From the NCBI GenBank assembly GCA_000328365.1, contig KB305274.1, forward strand, positions 32,362 through 96,361: 64,000 nucleotides of DNA, given 5' to 3'. A program made the position numbers and the translations under genes. The notes under the pieces were generated by a model, which ran no database searches, had not been told where the DNA came from, and worked only from the letters and a program-made list of their open reading frames with translations. This DNA comes from Capitella teleta (taxonomy: Eukaryota > Annelida > Polychaeta > Capitellidae). This document shows, piece by piece, positions 48,231-59,488 of the stretch (position 1 is the first letter of the stretch; every line of letters begins with the position of its first letter).

Positions 48231-51200
48231 ATAACCTTTTAAAAGCATTTTCTAGTACTTCAAAACCGTATCCATCATCAAATGCCTTGAGATCTTTATC
48301 TACGGAGTTCGCATATCACGGCTAATGGCTCCAACCGAGGAGAGTCTGGCGTTTTGGCGTCTGTCTGCGCATGCTCAACGCTCGCTTCTTCACATGCCAA
48401 ATTATTACAAGAGAAAGAGAAATATTTGCCAGCTAATATAACAGAGTGAAATTCTACGCTCCAATTGATATGATATACCTGGGCGTACGAAGCTCAGGTG
48501 AGCGCATTAACTCCTTCCGTAAAATAAATTTTAATTACGATGATAAAATAATTATACTAAATTATCACAATCATAAAAAAATCTTAATTTATTCCTCTCG
48601 GTGAAGTCGGTGACAGTTTAGAGGGAAAATTCTGAATTCTCATTCATCACCTTGCAATCGTTTAGACGGCGAGTTGAAAAAGGCAGGAGAAGTCAGCGTA
48701 GGTAATTGCGCTCTTGTGGTATGGGCTAGGAGGAGAATTAATATGATATTAATAAATGTAATATTATATTATAATATTCATATAATAAGCGGCAGATTAC
48801 ATGCTCATGACATAACGTAATTCGCACGACCGTCGGGGGGATAATAGCATCGTTCTATACGTATAATGATGCCATTAGTTAACATAAACATGCACTACTC
48901 TTTACATGTGGTACTAGTGTGGTAATTTTGAGATTGGACGATTTCCGAATCCTATGATATCCCACTTAACTCTTGCTATACTCAAGTTCAAGACATTTAG
49001 AGCGTTTCATAAACTTTCTACCCATGAACATCGTGTATCACCATCATCACTTTGTTAGTAGAGACTGCGAACGCAAATTCAGCAAGGTTCCAATTAACTT
49101 TATAATGCAAGCAAATGATATATGCAGCGGAAAGAGGAAGCAATTAGAGGAACAAGTAAGAAGAAGAAAGAGGATGGCGAACCGAATGAGTTGTTGCATC
49201 AGGACCTTGAATGGAAAAATATCGGGTTTTTTTTTATGTCTCGGTTTGCAATTGTTGTGCAACCTCTGACCAATTGCAGATAAAATAATAGAATTTCACT
49301 AATTTTTCAGACCAACAAAAGCAATACATCTAGACAAACAGTGTAATGAACCAAGTGTTAAGAGAGGCCAATGCAATTTATTTTTGGCCTCTGATTTCTG
49401 AAATGTATAAGCAGGCAAGCCAACAACCAGTGATCTTCAAGTACTCGTGAAGAATTTTTTTTTTTACATTTACCGTGGTAAGTATTCTGCACATCATAGG
49501 TCAGGCCGTTATATTTTGGGGCAACCCTCGTATAATTATGTATGGGCATACATACAGTAGGGCATAAATCATTAAATTAATTTTAATGCAGCAAACTGAA
49601 TAAAATCATCAACAGATAGTTCAGAGAGCAATTATATAAACAATAAACACAATAAAGACTTGCACAAATGATAACTTCTTCTAATAATGAACTTAAAATA
49701 ATCGAATTGAAGAGCCCCTGATGGCAGTGATCGGCTAATAGCGGGTGGCCGACGGCACCAATCGGCGGCGGCTGGCTAAACATCCAATCGGCGGCTAGTG
49801 CATATCGGCGGCATACATTGAGCTATTTGGTCAAAGCTAAAGATTTGATGCGAGTGTACGATTGACTCTCAATAGTAATAGAGATTCCAAATAATTATGA
49901 TCAAGGGGTTTCAAATTGTGGAGCTGGATTCATCTGTTCTAAGTTGCGCAAAGAACACGTGCAAGGCGCTCCATAAGCGAACGAGAATCATAACGCACTC
50001 GGTGCAAATTCGACGCCAGTTGGTCGGATTTTGTGTGTGTGTTTCAAAATCGGCGAGCTCGAAGAGATTGCGAATAGATTAGTATTACATGCAGTGTATA
50101 ATTATTGATATTTAGGAAACAGCAATGCAATAAATGCGACAATTGGCTACGAATTTTGGCTTGGAAAGGTTCTTCAAAATGGCGGCAAGAATGTCTATAG
50201 GCCCACAGAATAGTGTATGTTATGTGTAAAGACATACGCCTGCGCTTATCACGAGTTATATCGCCGTGAAACTGAAAGCCAATGGCAGATTTTCGTGGTA
50301 TATTTCAGTTAAACGCTGTGTTATGTTACATACAGATACAATCAGTTACGATCAATCAGTCAATAAAGTAAAATCAATAAAGTAGACTTCTCGAGGCATC
50401 GCGAAATGCACAGAATAACGTAGAATAGTCCTACATGTACATGTAGGCCCTACACGTGATTGCTTTATAACCAAGTTTGCATAAAATTAAAATGATTACG
50501 TTTCGGCGTTCTGTTCGATCAGTACTAGCCCTATACTATGGCTGATCCCTATCACCGGTGGATCATATTTTTGGTAGGCCTAGATCAGTACATGTTATAA
50601 GAAGCCGTTCACAATTAATTTAATGGTGTGCTCAGTCGGTCTGTAATTTATAAGTATATACATGTATATAAAGTTATACCTTAAACGAAATTTTACTTTT
50701 ATGTGCCATTTAGGAGGCTCCATGTACGACCTGTACATGTACTATAGTATTTAGCAATAATTCTTACGATCAACACGCTTATACAAGTATACAGGGTATA
50801 GTATACACACAAGTGTCTTTAATCATGACCTTGAAGGAGCATCGATGCACAGCTGAATCTCGCGTTGTGTGTTTAAATCCATTAGATCTATGGACTATCC
50901 GACTATCCATATTGTTGTAGGCCTACAGTGTACACTGATGTACAGTCGAGGCTGAGTGAGCTGTATGCACTGGATGAATGAACCTACACTTTCCCGCTCA
51001 CCGTCAGGGTCCGCAAGAAGTTGCTATGTTAGGCAGGGAATTAGTCCTCGCAAGGCACGCATAAGTAAGTACTGTATGTCAATGTATAATGAATTCTGAA
51101 ACAAGAAACATCTAACAAATTGTGGAACTACTGCTTCGATGAAGTGCGTTATGATTTTTCTTTCAACCGAAGTTGTTGCGTACCTGGATCAGGTGAACTG

Positions 51201-51442
51201 GTGAAGTTAATATGTTTGGAGTCTTCGCCTGTTGAACAACTTTCGATTACAATACTCGTCAATTGATTACACCGCCTGACTTTTACACTGGATTTCAAAA
51301 GGTTTGGATCTCAGTTGAACTCCACGATTGTAGCCTTCCTCACTGAGGAACTTCCTGAGGCCATTGATCTTGTCAGGATACCAATCAGACTCATTCATAC
51401 ACTGATCACTTTCCTCTTTGATCCCCAGGGCCGAGCGCTGGT
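48231..51442. other. Intergenic region between BMPER and TMTC4
   Basis: Between two divergently transcribed genes. No exon is supported. It holds a short cluster of ATCGGCGGC-type repeats (49729-49813) and two copies of the AAGTGCGTTATGAT motif (49987, 51142). The last 120 bp before the TMTC4 start may contain a 5' untranslated exon, since CCCCAG at 51423-51428 is a good acceptor. Confidence 0.5.
49729..49813 (+). repeat. Cluster of ATCGGCGGC motifs
   Basis: ATCGGCTAA at 49729, then ATCGGCGGC at 49760, 49787 and 49804, spaced 17-31 bp. A GC-rich island of 85 bp in AT-rich DNA. Function unknown. Confidence 0.6.
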
Positions 51443-54383
51443 GATGCAGCCATGCAGTCGCAAGCCTTCCCCCTGGGATGCCCATCTCCCCCTTCCCCTT
51501 CTCAGTGCCCATGTTGCGAGCTCTGTTGTGTTTATCGTGGCTGTTACTTCCTTCGTCGTCACCCATGACGCAGACTTCGTGTTTGATGACTCAGAAGCTC
51601 TGCTCAACAATAAGGATGTCTCAGCTGAAGATATCTCCATCTCTGAGATCTTCCGCCACGACTTCTGGGGGAACGACATTGCTTCCAATCTGAGCCACAA
51701 GAGCTACCGCCCACTCACAATCCTCACCTTCAGGTGATGACTTGAATTGTTCTTTGCTGAAGATCGGCGCCTAATGTTATTCTGCAGGTTGAACGCATTC
51801 CTTGCGTCAGGCCTTAACCCGCGTAGCTTCCACGTCACCAACATCATCTTGCACGGCATCGTTTCAGCTCTTTTCCTTCCGATCTTCTCAATTCTCTTCT
51901 CCTCGGCAACCCACAACAGCAGAGCCGCATTTTTGGCCGCCCTCTTGTTTGCAGTGTGTCCTGTTCATACGGAGAGCGTGAGTATTCAGAAGGCCTTTGT
52001 TAGGTGTACGTCTAGCTGCTTGAGTCGATTTTCAGGTTGCAGGCGTGGTTGGTCGCGCCGACCTCATGTGCAGTCTCTGCTTCTTGTTGTCTTTTTATTT
52101 CTACAGCGTTGCATGTTCACAAGGTGTGTCAATGTATAGCCGTGCGTGTCGTCTGTGTTGCACATGTCATAATTGATACCCACAGGATTTAGTCTTCATC
52201 TCTTACCCAGCATGATGTTTGCCATCTGTTCAGTTCTCTTCAAAGAACAAGGCATCACCGTACTAGTCAGTGATATACGTTATTAGGAGGTCTGTGTGTA
52301 ACCTTTCGTCACTGCAGGGTCTCTGCAGTGCTTATGATGTCATCAGCGTTAGTCGCTTTGATCTTTTGGGGTTTTTACGGTCGAAACAATCCACAATCAC
52401 AAACAATAACAACAACAATCTCAAGGTGAGGACACACATGTGTTTCAACCGAGAACTCTCTTAATCTACTCCTTCCAGCTTCCGGCTCTCCGTTCATCCT
52501 CATCCTCATCTTTCCTCCTGAGACATCTCACGCTCCTTCTGACGGGAGTCTTCATTCTGTCGTCACGATTCATTGTGATGGGGTCTTCTGTACCGGAATT
52601 CCAAAAAGTGGACAACCCACATTCCTTTGTGGAAAGTCGCTTCCTCAGAGTATGTTCAACCTCTTTAAGCTATGTCATTCTCTGGTGATCTCAACACAGG
52701 CGCTGAATTACACATACTTGTACTGCATCAACGCCTGGCTCCTCATCTTGCCTCACTGGCTCTGTTTTGACTGGTCAATGGGTTGCGTACCGGTCATCAA
52801 CAGCATCACTGACCCTCGTAACACAGCAACACTGGTTTTCCTTTCTGGGTTTACCGCTCTGGTGTGGCGGGCATTGAGCCATCCACCCCGACATCACGAG
52901 AGGTTAGCATTTCATTCTCTGACCTGGAGCTTCCTAACTGGTGGCTGTTTTCTTGCAGATGTCTGCAGCTGTCGCTTGCTATGCTGCTCATTCCTTTTCT
53001 GCCAGCGTCTAATTTTTTTTTTCGAGTGGGTTTTGTGATCGCAGAGCGCGTTCTCTACTTGCCCAGTGCTGGGTTCACCATGCTTCTGGTCATTGGCCTC
53101 TGCTGGCTGTGTTCTCGTTTTAATCGCACGGTACTTCTGTTTTCTCCAAGTGTTGATTGCTTATTTCATCAAATTCCACAGCTGATGTTAGTTTGTGTCT
53201 ATGCTCTCCTGCTGCTTAATTTTGGGCGCAGTGTTCAGAGATCCCTCGAATGGAGAAGTGAGCGCCTGTTGTTTGACTCTGGCGCAAATGTCTGTCCCCT
53301 CAATGCAAAGGTGAGTACCAATCACTTCCTTTCTCTGTTTGCAGCCATGTTTTATGTCTGTCTTAGGTGCATTATAACATCGGTAAAATACACTCTGATC
53401 ACGGTAATAATGATTACGCTATTGCGAAATACAGACAGGCGATAAGGTGTGTGTTTGTTTCACATTTAACGCTGCCCATGTACAATGCAAGCGTTTACAG
53501 ACTTCATCCTGAGTATGACCAAGCCATGAATAACTTGGCCAACATCTTGAAAGACCAAGGAGAGTTAGTCGAAGCAGAGAGTCTGTTACTGAGGGCCACC
53601 GCCATCAGGTAGATTGAAATCTACTGCTTCATGGATATAACCATCCTATGTTCAACAGAGAGTCGTTCTCAGCGGCATGGATGAATCTAGGCATCGTACA
53701 AGCAGCGTTGAAGAAGACAGCAGCTGCTGAGAGGAGTTACAAGACTGCTCTCTTGCATCGGCGTAGATATCCTGACTGCTTTTACAATCTAGGCAATCTG
53801 GTGAGTCTTTGTACCAGGGGTGACAATAATGCAATTTGGCCGTTTAGTATTTGGAAACCAATCAGCCGAACGAAGCATTAGCCGCATGGAGGAACGCTAC
53901 TCTGTTGCGACCCAAACATTTATCTGCGTGGGGAAACATGATTTTACTTCTGGATAACTCTGGTTAGTGCTCAACATTTGAAGCGCAGTGTCAGTCTGAT
54001 TTTTGTGAAGGTCGTATGCCAGAGCTGGATATTGTGGTTGAAGAAGCGTTGAAACATCTCCCGGATGAGCCGTATATTCATTATAATTATGCCAATGCTC
54101 TTGGAAAAGCTTCTCGCTTTGAGCTGAGTGAGAAACACTTTCTCCTTGCCATTCAACTGAACCCTCTCTCTGCCTCATATCACGCTAATCTTGGTTTGTA
54201 TGTTGTTAGTTTTTTTCCCTCTTTTCTTATCGGGGCTTCTTTGTAGGAGTCTTGTATCATCGTTGGGGAAAACTACGGAATGCAGAAACGTCATATCGCA
54301 AGACATTAGAATTGGATCCACAGCACAAGCAAACAAAAGAGCATTTAGCGATGCTGATGCAAAAACAGAAATCTACTCGCTGA
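51443..54383 (+). CDS. TMTC4: TMTC4, ER O-mannosyltransferase with TPR repeats
   Basis: TMTC1-4 are ER membrane enzymes that add O-linked mannose to cadherin-type EC domains. Fifteen exons join in phase: 51443-51733, 51788-51977, 52036-52124, 52186-52265, 52318-52423, 52480-52649, 52700-52902, 52959-53130, 53182-53310, 53367-53446, 53501-53608, 53660-53800, 53849-53962, 54011-54194 and 54247-54383, about 730 residues (human TMTC4 741). The first luminal loop has FVFDDSEALLNN with the paired acidic residues of the GT-C fold, then SHKSYRPLTILTFR. GVVGRADLMC, KEQGITVL, CFDWSMGC and PASNFFFRVGFVIAERVLYL are TMTC4-type strings. About ten hydrophobic segments are followed by TPR repeats from exon 10 (NIGKIHSDHG, NLANILKDQGEL, YNLGNL, HYNYANALGKA). 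All introns placed are 48-61 nt. The start ATG is chosen by alignment to the family N-terminus. Confidence 0.95.
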
Positions 54384-54736
54384 TTCTGAGTGTAATTTAA
54401 ACTTTGATGCAAAATCTTATTTTTATTTCTGCGTAACATAAAAATTGGGCAGCTATTAGTGTGATATTCTGTTATTTAAAAGTTGCAAATCATATTTAAG
54501 TGAGGATTTCATGGTTCAAACTGTGGTGCTAGCTCTTATCTTGAATCCTGAGTCTTCCAAATGGACCCCTTCCTTCAATGTTCTGCTGATGAAACTGTTA
54601 AAAAACGACTTCATTTTATTTAATGTTCGCTGTTTTCAGCAAAAAAAAATTCTCAATCCGGAGCTTTTCATTGTCACTGAATATACTGATGTTTGTCATC
54701 AATAATATCTTTATGGTAAATCCACTTGAAGTACAT

Positions 54737-54742
54737 TATAAA
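54737..54742 (+). terminator. Possible TMTC4 polyadenylation signal
   Basis: AATAAA in TATAAAATAAAATATT about 355 bp after the TMTC4 stop. Another candidate is at about 55118. Confidence 0.4.
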
Positions 54743-55047
54743 ATAAAATATTTTACGTTTCATGGAATTTTTGTTTATCAGTTTTTTCATTTTATTCATA
54801 ACAGAGGAAAATTTGTTTTGGAATCGATCTCCATTAATTCAATCTGTTTATGAAATATTTGTGAACTCTTAAATGACCTTATAATGAATGGGTTCATGAG
54901 GATATCATTTGACCTTTTACTCACCAATTCAGATAAAAGGGATTTTAAGGCCAATCTGTATGTGAGGCAACCTCATCAGTATTACAACCTAGTAACATGA
55001 AATACTTCTATTTTATTCAATTATGTGAATGACAAGAGCAAGATTGG

Positions 55048-55105
55048 GTTTCGAAGCTCCTCGCAAGCTTCTTTGGGTGATTCGGGCGCCAGAACAGCCA
55101 GAGAC
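55048..55105 (-). mobile_element. SINE fragment, copy 3 (3' part only)
   Basis: GGGTGATTCGGGCGCCAGAA (from 55076) matches the 3' body of the SINE at 19608-19935 with one mismatch, and the bases before it keep the GGTTT...GCTCC pattern. Only about 58 bp remain. Confidence 0.6.
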
Positions 55106-55706
55106 CGGAAAACTTTCCATTCAAATAAAATTTCTTTCCTGGTAATTGTGAACATCTCAATGCCGATGAACATGTATATCATGTTTATTGTCACAAAATA
55201 TTCTTAATGAGTGAGGACATTTTTGGCTTAACACAAATCATGCGTTTAAGTGCACATGTACTTGAAGCTAATATTGAGAATACACTGTACAATAGTGTAA
55301 ATAGCAGAGGTAAAGTGAGCTTCAATCAATCATAGCTCAAAAAAATTTTTTTACAGTTTTAATTAAACTAAAGCACATTGTTAATATGAAATGGGTTTTG
55401 ACTCCGTACGAGAATCTCAGTACACAGTCGCATGCAAGTAGATTATGATCTATGATATGAACACCGTCTGTATAACACTCTTCATTCATCTCAAATTTGC
55501 TCAGTTTCTGGAAGGACCCTCTGTATCAATTCACGCCCAATCAACAGAGGGTTGTAATTAATGCATTGAGTATAATTAATACTCAGCCAACTTTTGAATA
55601 ACGAAAAATTTCAAGAACGAGTTTAAAATGCAATACAGAATAATACAATACCATTTCACTTGACACAAGTAACCAGTGCATATCTCTTGCTTGTTAGACA
55701 AACAGA

Positions 55707-56945
55707 TCAGATATCGTTGAGTAAGATTATGTCTTTGAGTAGGCGAGGGATGGGGAGGTGTTTGGCACCATAGACAACGTTCTTGTATTTCAGATGCAAC
55801 TGCTGCCTAATGACCCTACGACACAACTCCTTCAGAGGAATGCTTGACTGCAGGTAATGTTTGAACCAGAATTGAACACATGGAGCGTAACAATGTTCAG
55901 ATAGATTCGGATTCACAACCTCCGGGCGCACGCCAGCCACAAACAGCAAATGAATGAGGCGCGATGATTCCTCGTGATGAGCAGACATTGACTGGGCGTG
56001 ACGCAGTGCCAGGTAGAAGCTCTGGGGGGATGGGGGCTCACCCCCCGCCTGCAGGAGGAAGCGAGCGATCTGCAAGTATTGGCCAAACTTTTTGCCGTCG
56101 CGGTTGAGTGCACGCAGGAGAACTGACTCCAAAGGAACCGGGTCCCCACGCTCGTTGCGGGCGTTGGAGCAGTGAGCTCCGCAGTCGAGGAACAAGCGAA
56201 CAAAGTCCTCGTTGCCCTTCTGCGCCGCAAGAGACAGCGCCGTGATGTGACTGGTCGTCTGCAGGTTCAGATCGCATCTGTAACGACGGCACAAATCCTC
56301 AACTATGTGCATATGTCGACAGACAACAGCCAAGTAAAGCGGAGTCCTGCCCCTGGCGTCCTGCCAGTTGACGTCAGCGCCTGACTTGATGAGACGCCTG
56401 AGCAGCAAGCGGTGGCCGTAGGAGGCGGCCACGTGCAGCACAACCCTCTTGTTCTCGTCCGGTTGATTGACGCTGCAGCCGGCCTTCATGAGGATCTCTG
56501 CCGTCTCAAAATGGTGGTTGATGACCGCTCTGTGCAAGGGATTCCAGCCCCAAATGTCCCGCTCATTCTTCAGGGCGCCCGCCCTCAACAGCAGCCGGAT
56601 GCACCGTTTCCTGCCAGCACCAGCCGCGAAGTGAAGAGGCGTCAAGAGGGCCTGATCCTTGGTGTTGGGGTCACAGCAGAGCGAGAGCAAGTACTTGACG
56701 CAGTCGCTGTTGCCGGCCTCTGCGGCCACATGCAGCAGCGTTGTGCCCTTCTCGTCATGAACCTGCCTGACGTCTGAAAAAAAAGAGAGATGAAAGGAGA
56801 CCAAGGGAGAGCAAGGGTCACCTTTGATAGAGGCCAGTAGATGCATGGTCTCCTCACGCCCCTCACTTATGGCTTCAAACAGGAGGGCGCACGGGGGGGC
56901 CCTGCTGCCCGTGGGGGTGCTCCAGTGCGATTTGCTGTTCCCCAT
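55707..56945 (-). CDS. Ankyrin-repeat SOCS-box (ASB-type) protein, myristoylation motif
   Basis: Two exons, 56822-56945 and 55707-56773, joined by a 48-nt phase-1 intron (56774-56821); 396 residues. The N-terminus MGNSKS fits the N-myristoylation rule (Gly2, Ser6). About six ankyrin repeats cover residues 45-250 (for example GTTLLHVAAEAGNSDCVKYL, TPLHFAAGAGRKRC, NPLHRAVINHHFETA). The C-terminus is a SOCS box: BC-box IPLKELCRRVIRQQL and a Cul5-type LPIPRLLKDIILL. ASB proteins are substrate receptors of Cullin5-ElonginB/C ubiquitin ligases. Which ASB subfamily is not clear. The intron can be read through without a stop, so a 16-residue longer form is possible. The gene is convergent with TMTC4. 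The start ATG at 56945 is preceded by an in-frame GTG only. Confidence 0.9.
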   Translation of the reverse strand: MGNSKSHWSTPTGSRAPPCALLFEAISEGREETMHLLASIKGDPCSPLVSFHLSFFSDVRQVHDEKGTTLLHVAAEAGNSDCVKYLLSLCCDPNTKDQALLTPLHFAAGAGRKRCIRLLLRAGALKNERDIWGWNPLHRAVINHHFETAEILMKAGCSVNQPDENKRVVLHVAASYGHRLLLRRLIKSGADVNWQDARGRTPLYLAVVCRHMHIVEDLCRRYRCDLNLQTTSHITALSLAAQKGNEDFVRLFLDCGAHCSNARNERGDPVPLESVLLRALNRDGKKFGQYLQIARFLLQAGGEPPSPQSFYLALRHAQSMSAHHEESSRLIHLLFVAGVRPEVVNPNLSEHCYAPCVQFWFKHYLQSSIPLKELCRRVIRQQLHLKYKNVVYGAKHLPIPRLLKDIILLNDI

Positions 56946-56999
56946 CACGGATGGTCACTCAGAGCAGCACGGCTGAAATACAAATTGAATCAATGTTAA

Positions 57000-57300
57000 T
57001 TCAACGTCAGGTTTTATCATAATGAATAATGATTCAATCAGAGCATCGTAATAACATGTTCAACTGGCTAATCTTTGTTATTAGTAGTTAAAAAGTTAAG
57101 AATCTTGAAATAACAAAATAGATTTTCAAAGAATTCTAAGAAACGTTCTGCACTTTCATAAAAATAAGTTCTAGTTCTTGACTGCTAATCTTTAATAATA
57201 TTTATCATTGTATTTATTTATAGACATGGTGGCATGTGCTTCAAACTGTCATTATCAATGCTCATAAGGTAGTACTGCTGCATACTTCGCAGAAGTGACA
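57000..57300. other. AT-rich stretch upstream of the ASB-type gene
   Basis: Likely promoter and 5' region of the minus-strand ASB-type gene. I see no TATA box or exon I can support. Confidence 0.35.
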
Positions 57301-57307
57301 AATGAAC

Positions 57308-57531
57308 TTAAAGGGAAGGGGAACTGAATTTTAAGTGATGTTCTATTGACTCATAGCCCCAATTGATAACATTCCGTGCCAAAAACACCATGCCTGGATG
57401 CAAGCGTAAGGAAATAATCCATTCCGAATATTGGGGTTAGCATTGCGCCTATGGGAGAATGACTTCCATTACGAAGTATAGGAGGCAAACGTCAGCTAAA
57501 GGCTTGCCATGATTGGTCCCCATCCCTTTAA
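57308..57531 (-). mobile_element. TTAA-type MITE family, copy B
   Basis: 224 bp with inverted ends: TTAAAGGGAAGGGGAAC at the left and, on the other strand, TTAAAGGGATGGGGACC at the right (15 of 17). The interior matches copy A (20800-21021) in reverse complement at about 90 percent. No coding frame. TTAA at both ends suggests a piggyBac- or Kolobok-type parent. Confidence 0.82.
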
Positions 57532-57534
57532 TGA

Positions 57535-59085
57535 AGTGAGTGGTACAGACACCGCTACTATAAAAATGAATACCTAAAAGTGGCAATGTATTAGGAGAAC
57601 CAACACAGCCAACAAATGAAAATTACAAGGGAAAACACACAGACCTGTCGACGCCGCCGATCCTTTGATCGACCATTAGTAGGTTCTTAAAAAGAATTAT
57701 ATAAAAATATTCGGCTACAGCGTTAACTAAGTGGCGTCAACTTGCACCTCGGAGTATGGATTAAGATCAACTGCTGACTCCAGATGTTATGTCAGCAAGT
57801 GGAAGATGGAAGCAATGATTCATAAAGTCATCAACCACTGCTATATATATATAGGTCTAGTTTTACAGACTATAACTATATAACGTCTCATCTGGCGTTA
57901 TATGGCGTGGGCTACTTCTAACATGACTGCATGATATTAGGCGCTTGCATGCATGGGCTTGCAGAGTTCAATTTAAAATTTTATTAAATGGGAATTGAGC
58001 ATTGCTTGGGGTGGAAAAGATATCAGCTTTATACATTTTATTTGGAGGGCAACATTTTTACTCGTCCTCTGGCGATCATTCTTGATTAGTTTTTTACTCG
58101 CCAGGGATTTCTTTACTTGCCATTGGCAAGTAGTTGAGTCTTATTTCGAGCCCTGTATATCATCAATCTCTAAACTTCATCATTTATTTATTTAATCCCG
58201 CAAGTGTGACAGAATATCCTTTTGCATAAATGCAAAACCTGATAACCCATAACAATGAATCAATGATCAGTTACACTTGTGGAATCAGTTAGTTCTGACT
58301 CAGTGAGTGATCATTGCCCGCAGTGACTTAACTCCATATAGCCATAATCTGTGGGGGAGTTTAGGAGTCTTGGAACGAGATTAGCTGGGACTCAGTTACC
58401 AGGTTACTCAACTTACTGAAACTTGAGACGGAGATTCGTCAACGAATAACACCCCAAACAACTGAACAAGGATTGTCTGGGAGAGAATTTCACAGACCTA
58501 ATTAACCCATGAGTGAAAATTGATGTACAGATCTCACAAACACTCACAGAGAAAGGCCGAATGCTTCATTTGACAACAGAATTTAGAGCCTGCTTATTCT
58601 GCGCGTAGACCTCTCGGCCATCTTCACCTGGCGTCCTTGAACTTGCAATGCCTTGTTGATCATAACGCACTTCTGAGGCATTTAAAAAGTGCGTTATGAA
58701 ATTTATGAGAACTGCTCACGAGCAGACGACATTGCTAATTTGCCCAATCAGACCGAATTGAATATATCCGCAAATGTTACTGATAAAAACATTACAAGCT
58801 CGTGAACAGTAGGGATGGTCATGTATGGTGGATTTAAATTAGCAATTTTATGGGCGTACACAGGATTTGAGGAGGGGACGGGGCGCTTAGTTGGCAAACA
58901 TCCTCGAATAAGGAGTCCAATTCTTGCCATAAATCAACCATAATCTCTACCAAAGTAACCCGAATGATACAACCGCCTTCGCACGTTCAACTACTGCTCT
59001 TCACAGGGGGGCAGCTATAATTACTAGTATGCTGTCCGTTACACAATCATATTCTCTACCAAAATTATTAACAGGCATATAATTA
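57535..59085. other. Non-coding stretch
   Basis: No exon supported. Contains the inverted pair of 13-bp motifs at 58659-58699 and is otherwise AT-rich. Confidence 0.45.
58659..58699. repeat. Hairpin made of two inverted GCGTTATGA motifs
   Basis: TCATAACGCACTT (58660-58672) and AAGTGCGTTATGA (58687-58699) are exact reverse complements, giving a 13-bp stem with a 14-nt loop. Same motif as at 33035, 40976, 41037 and 51142. Confidence 0.85.
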
Positions 59086-59094
59086 CATGTATAG

Positions 59095-59488
59095 CAGTGG
59101 CGTATTTAGCCTAAGAGCGTAGGGGCGATGGCCACCCCCTCATCCTCAGCAGAGGAAAAAAAATTGTACTTTTTAATTTTTGTAAATGCACATTCTAGTA
59201 CTATATACTAGTAGTAGTTATGCGTAATATGTGAAGGAAAGCATAAATACATGAATACTAGTGCCGGTATACAAGTACAACAGTACGTGGATGGATGATC
59301 TATAGTAGGCCTACTGTATTACGTAATAGTCACTGGTATGCAGGCCTGCAAACAAGATATAATATTATGCATTAATATGCACATTATATGGAAGCTGCAG
59401 CGCCCATAACTGATTGATGCATCGGATATGATCGTAAGGATGACTAACTTTTGGCCACCCCCTCGGTGATTTTCTAAATACGCCACTG
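59095..59488. mobile_element. hAT-like MITE with exact 8-bp target duplication
   Basis: 394 bp. The ends are CAGTGGCGTATTTAG and its reverse complement CTAAATACGCCACTG. The flanks carry the same 8 bases, ATGTATAG, at 59087-59094 and 59489-59496. CAGTGGCG ends with an 8-bp duplication are diagnostic of the hAT superfamily. Both ends also share a GGCCACCCCCTC block, in opposite orientation. No coding frame; non-autonomous. The exact duplication suggests a fairly young insertion. Confidence 0.92.
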
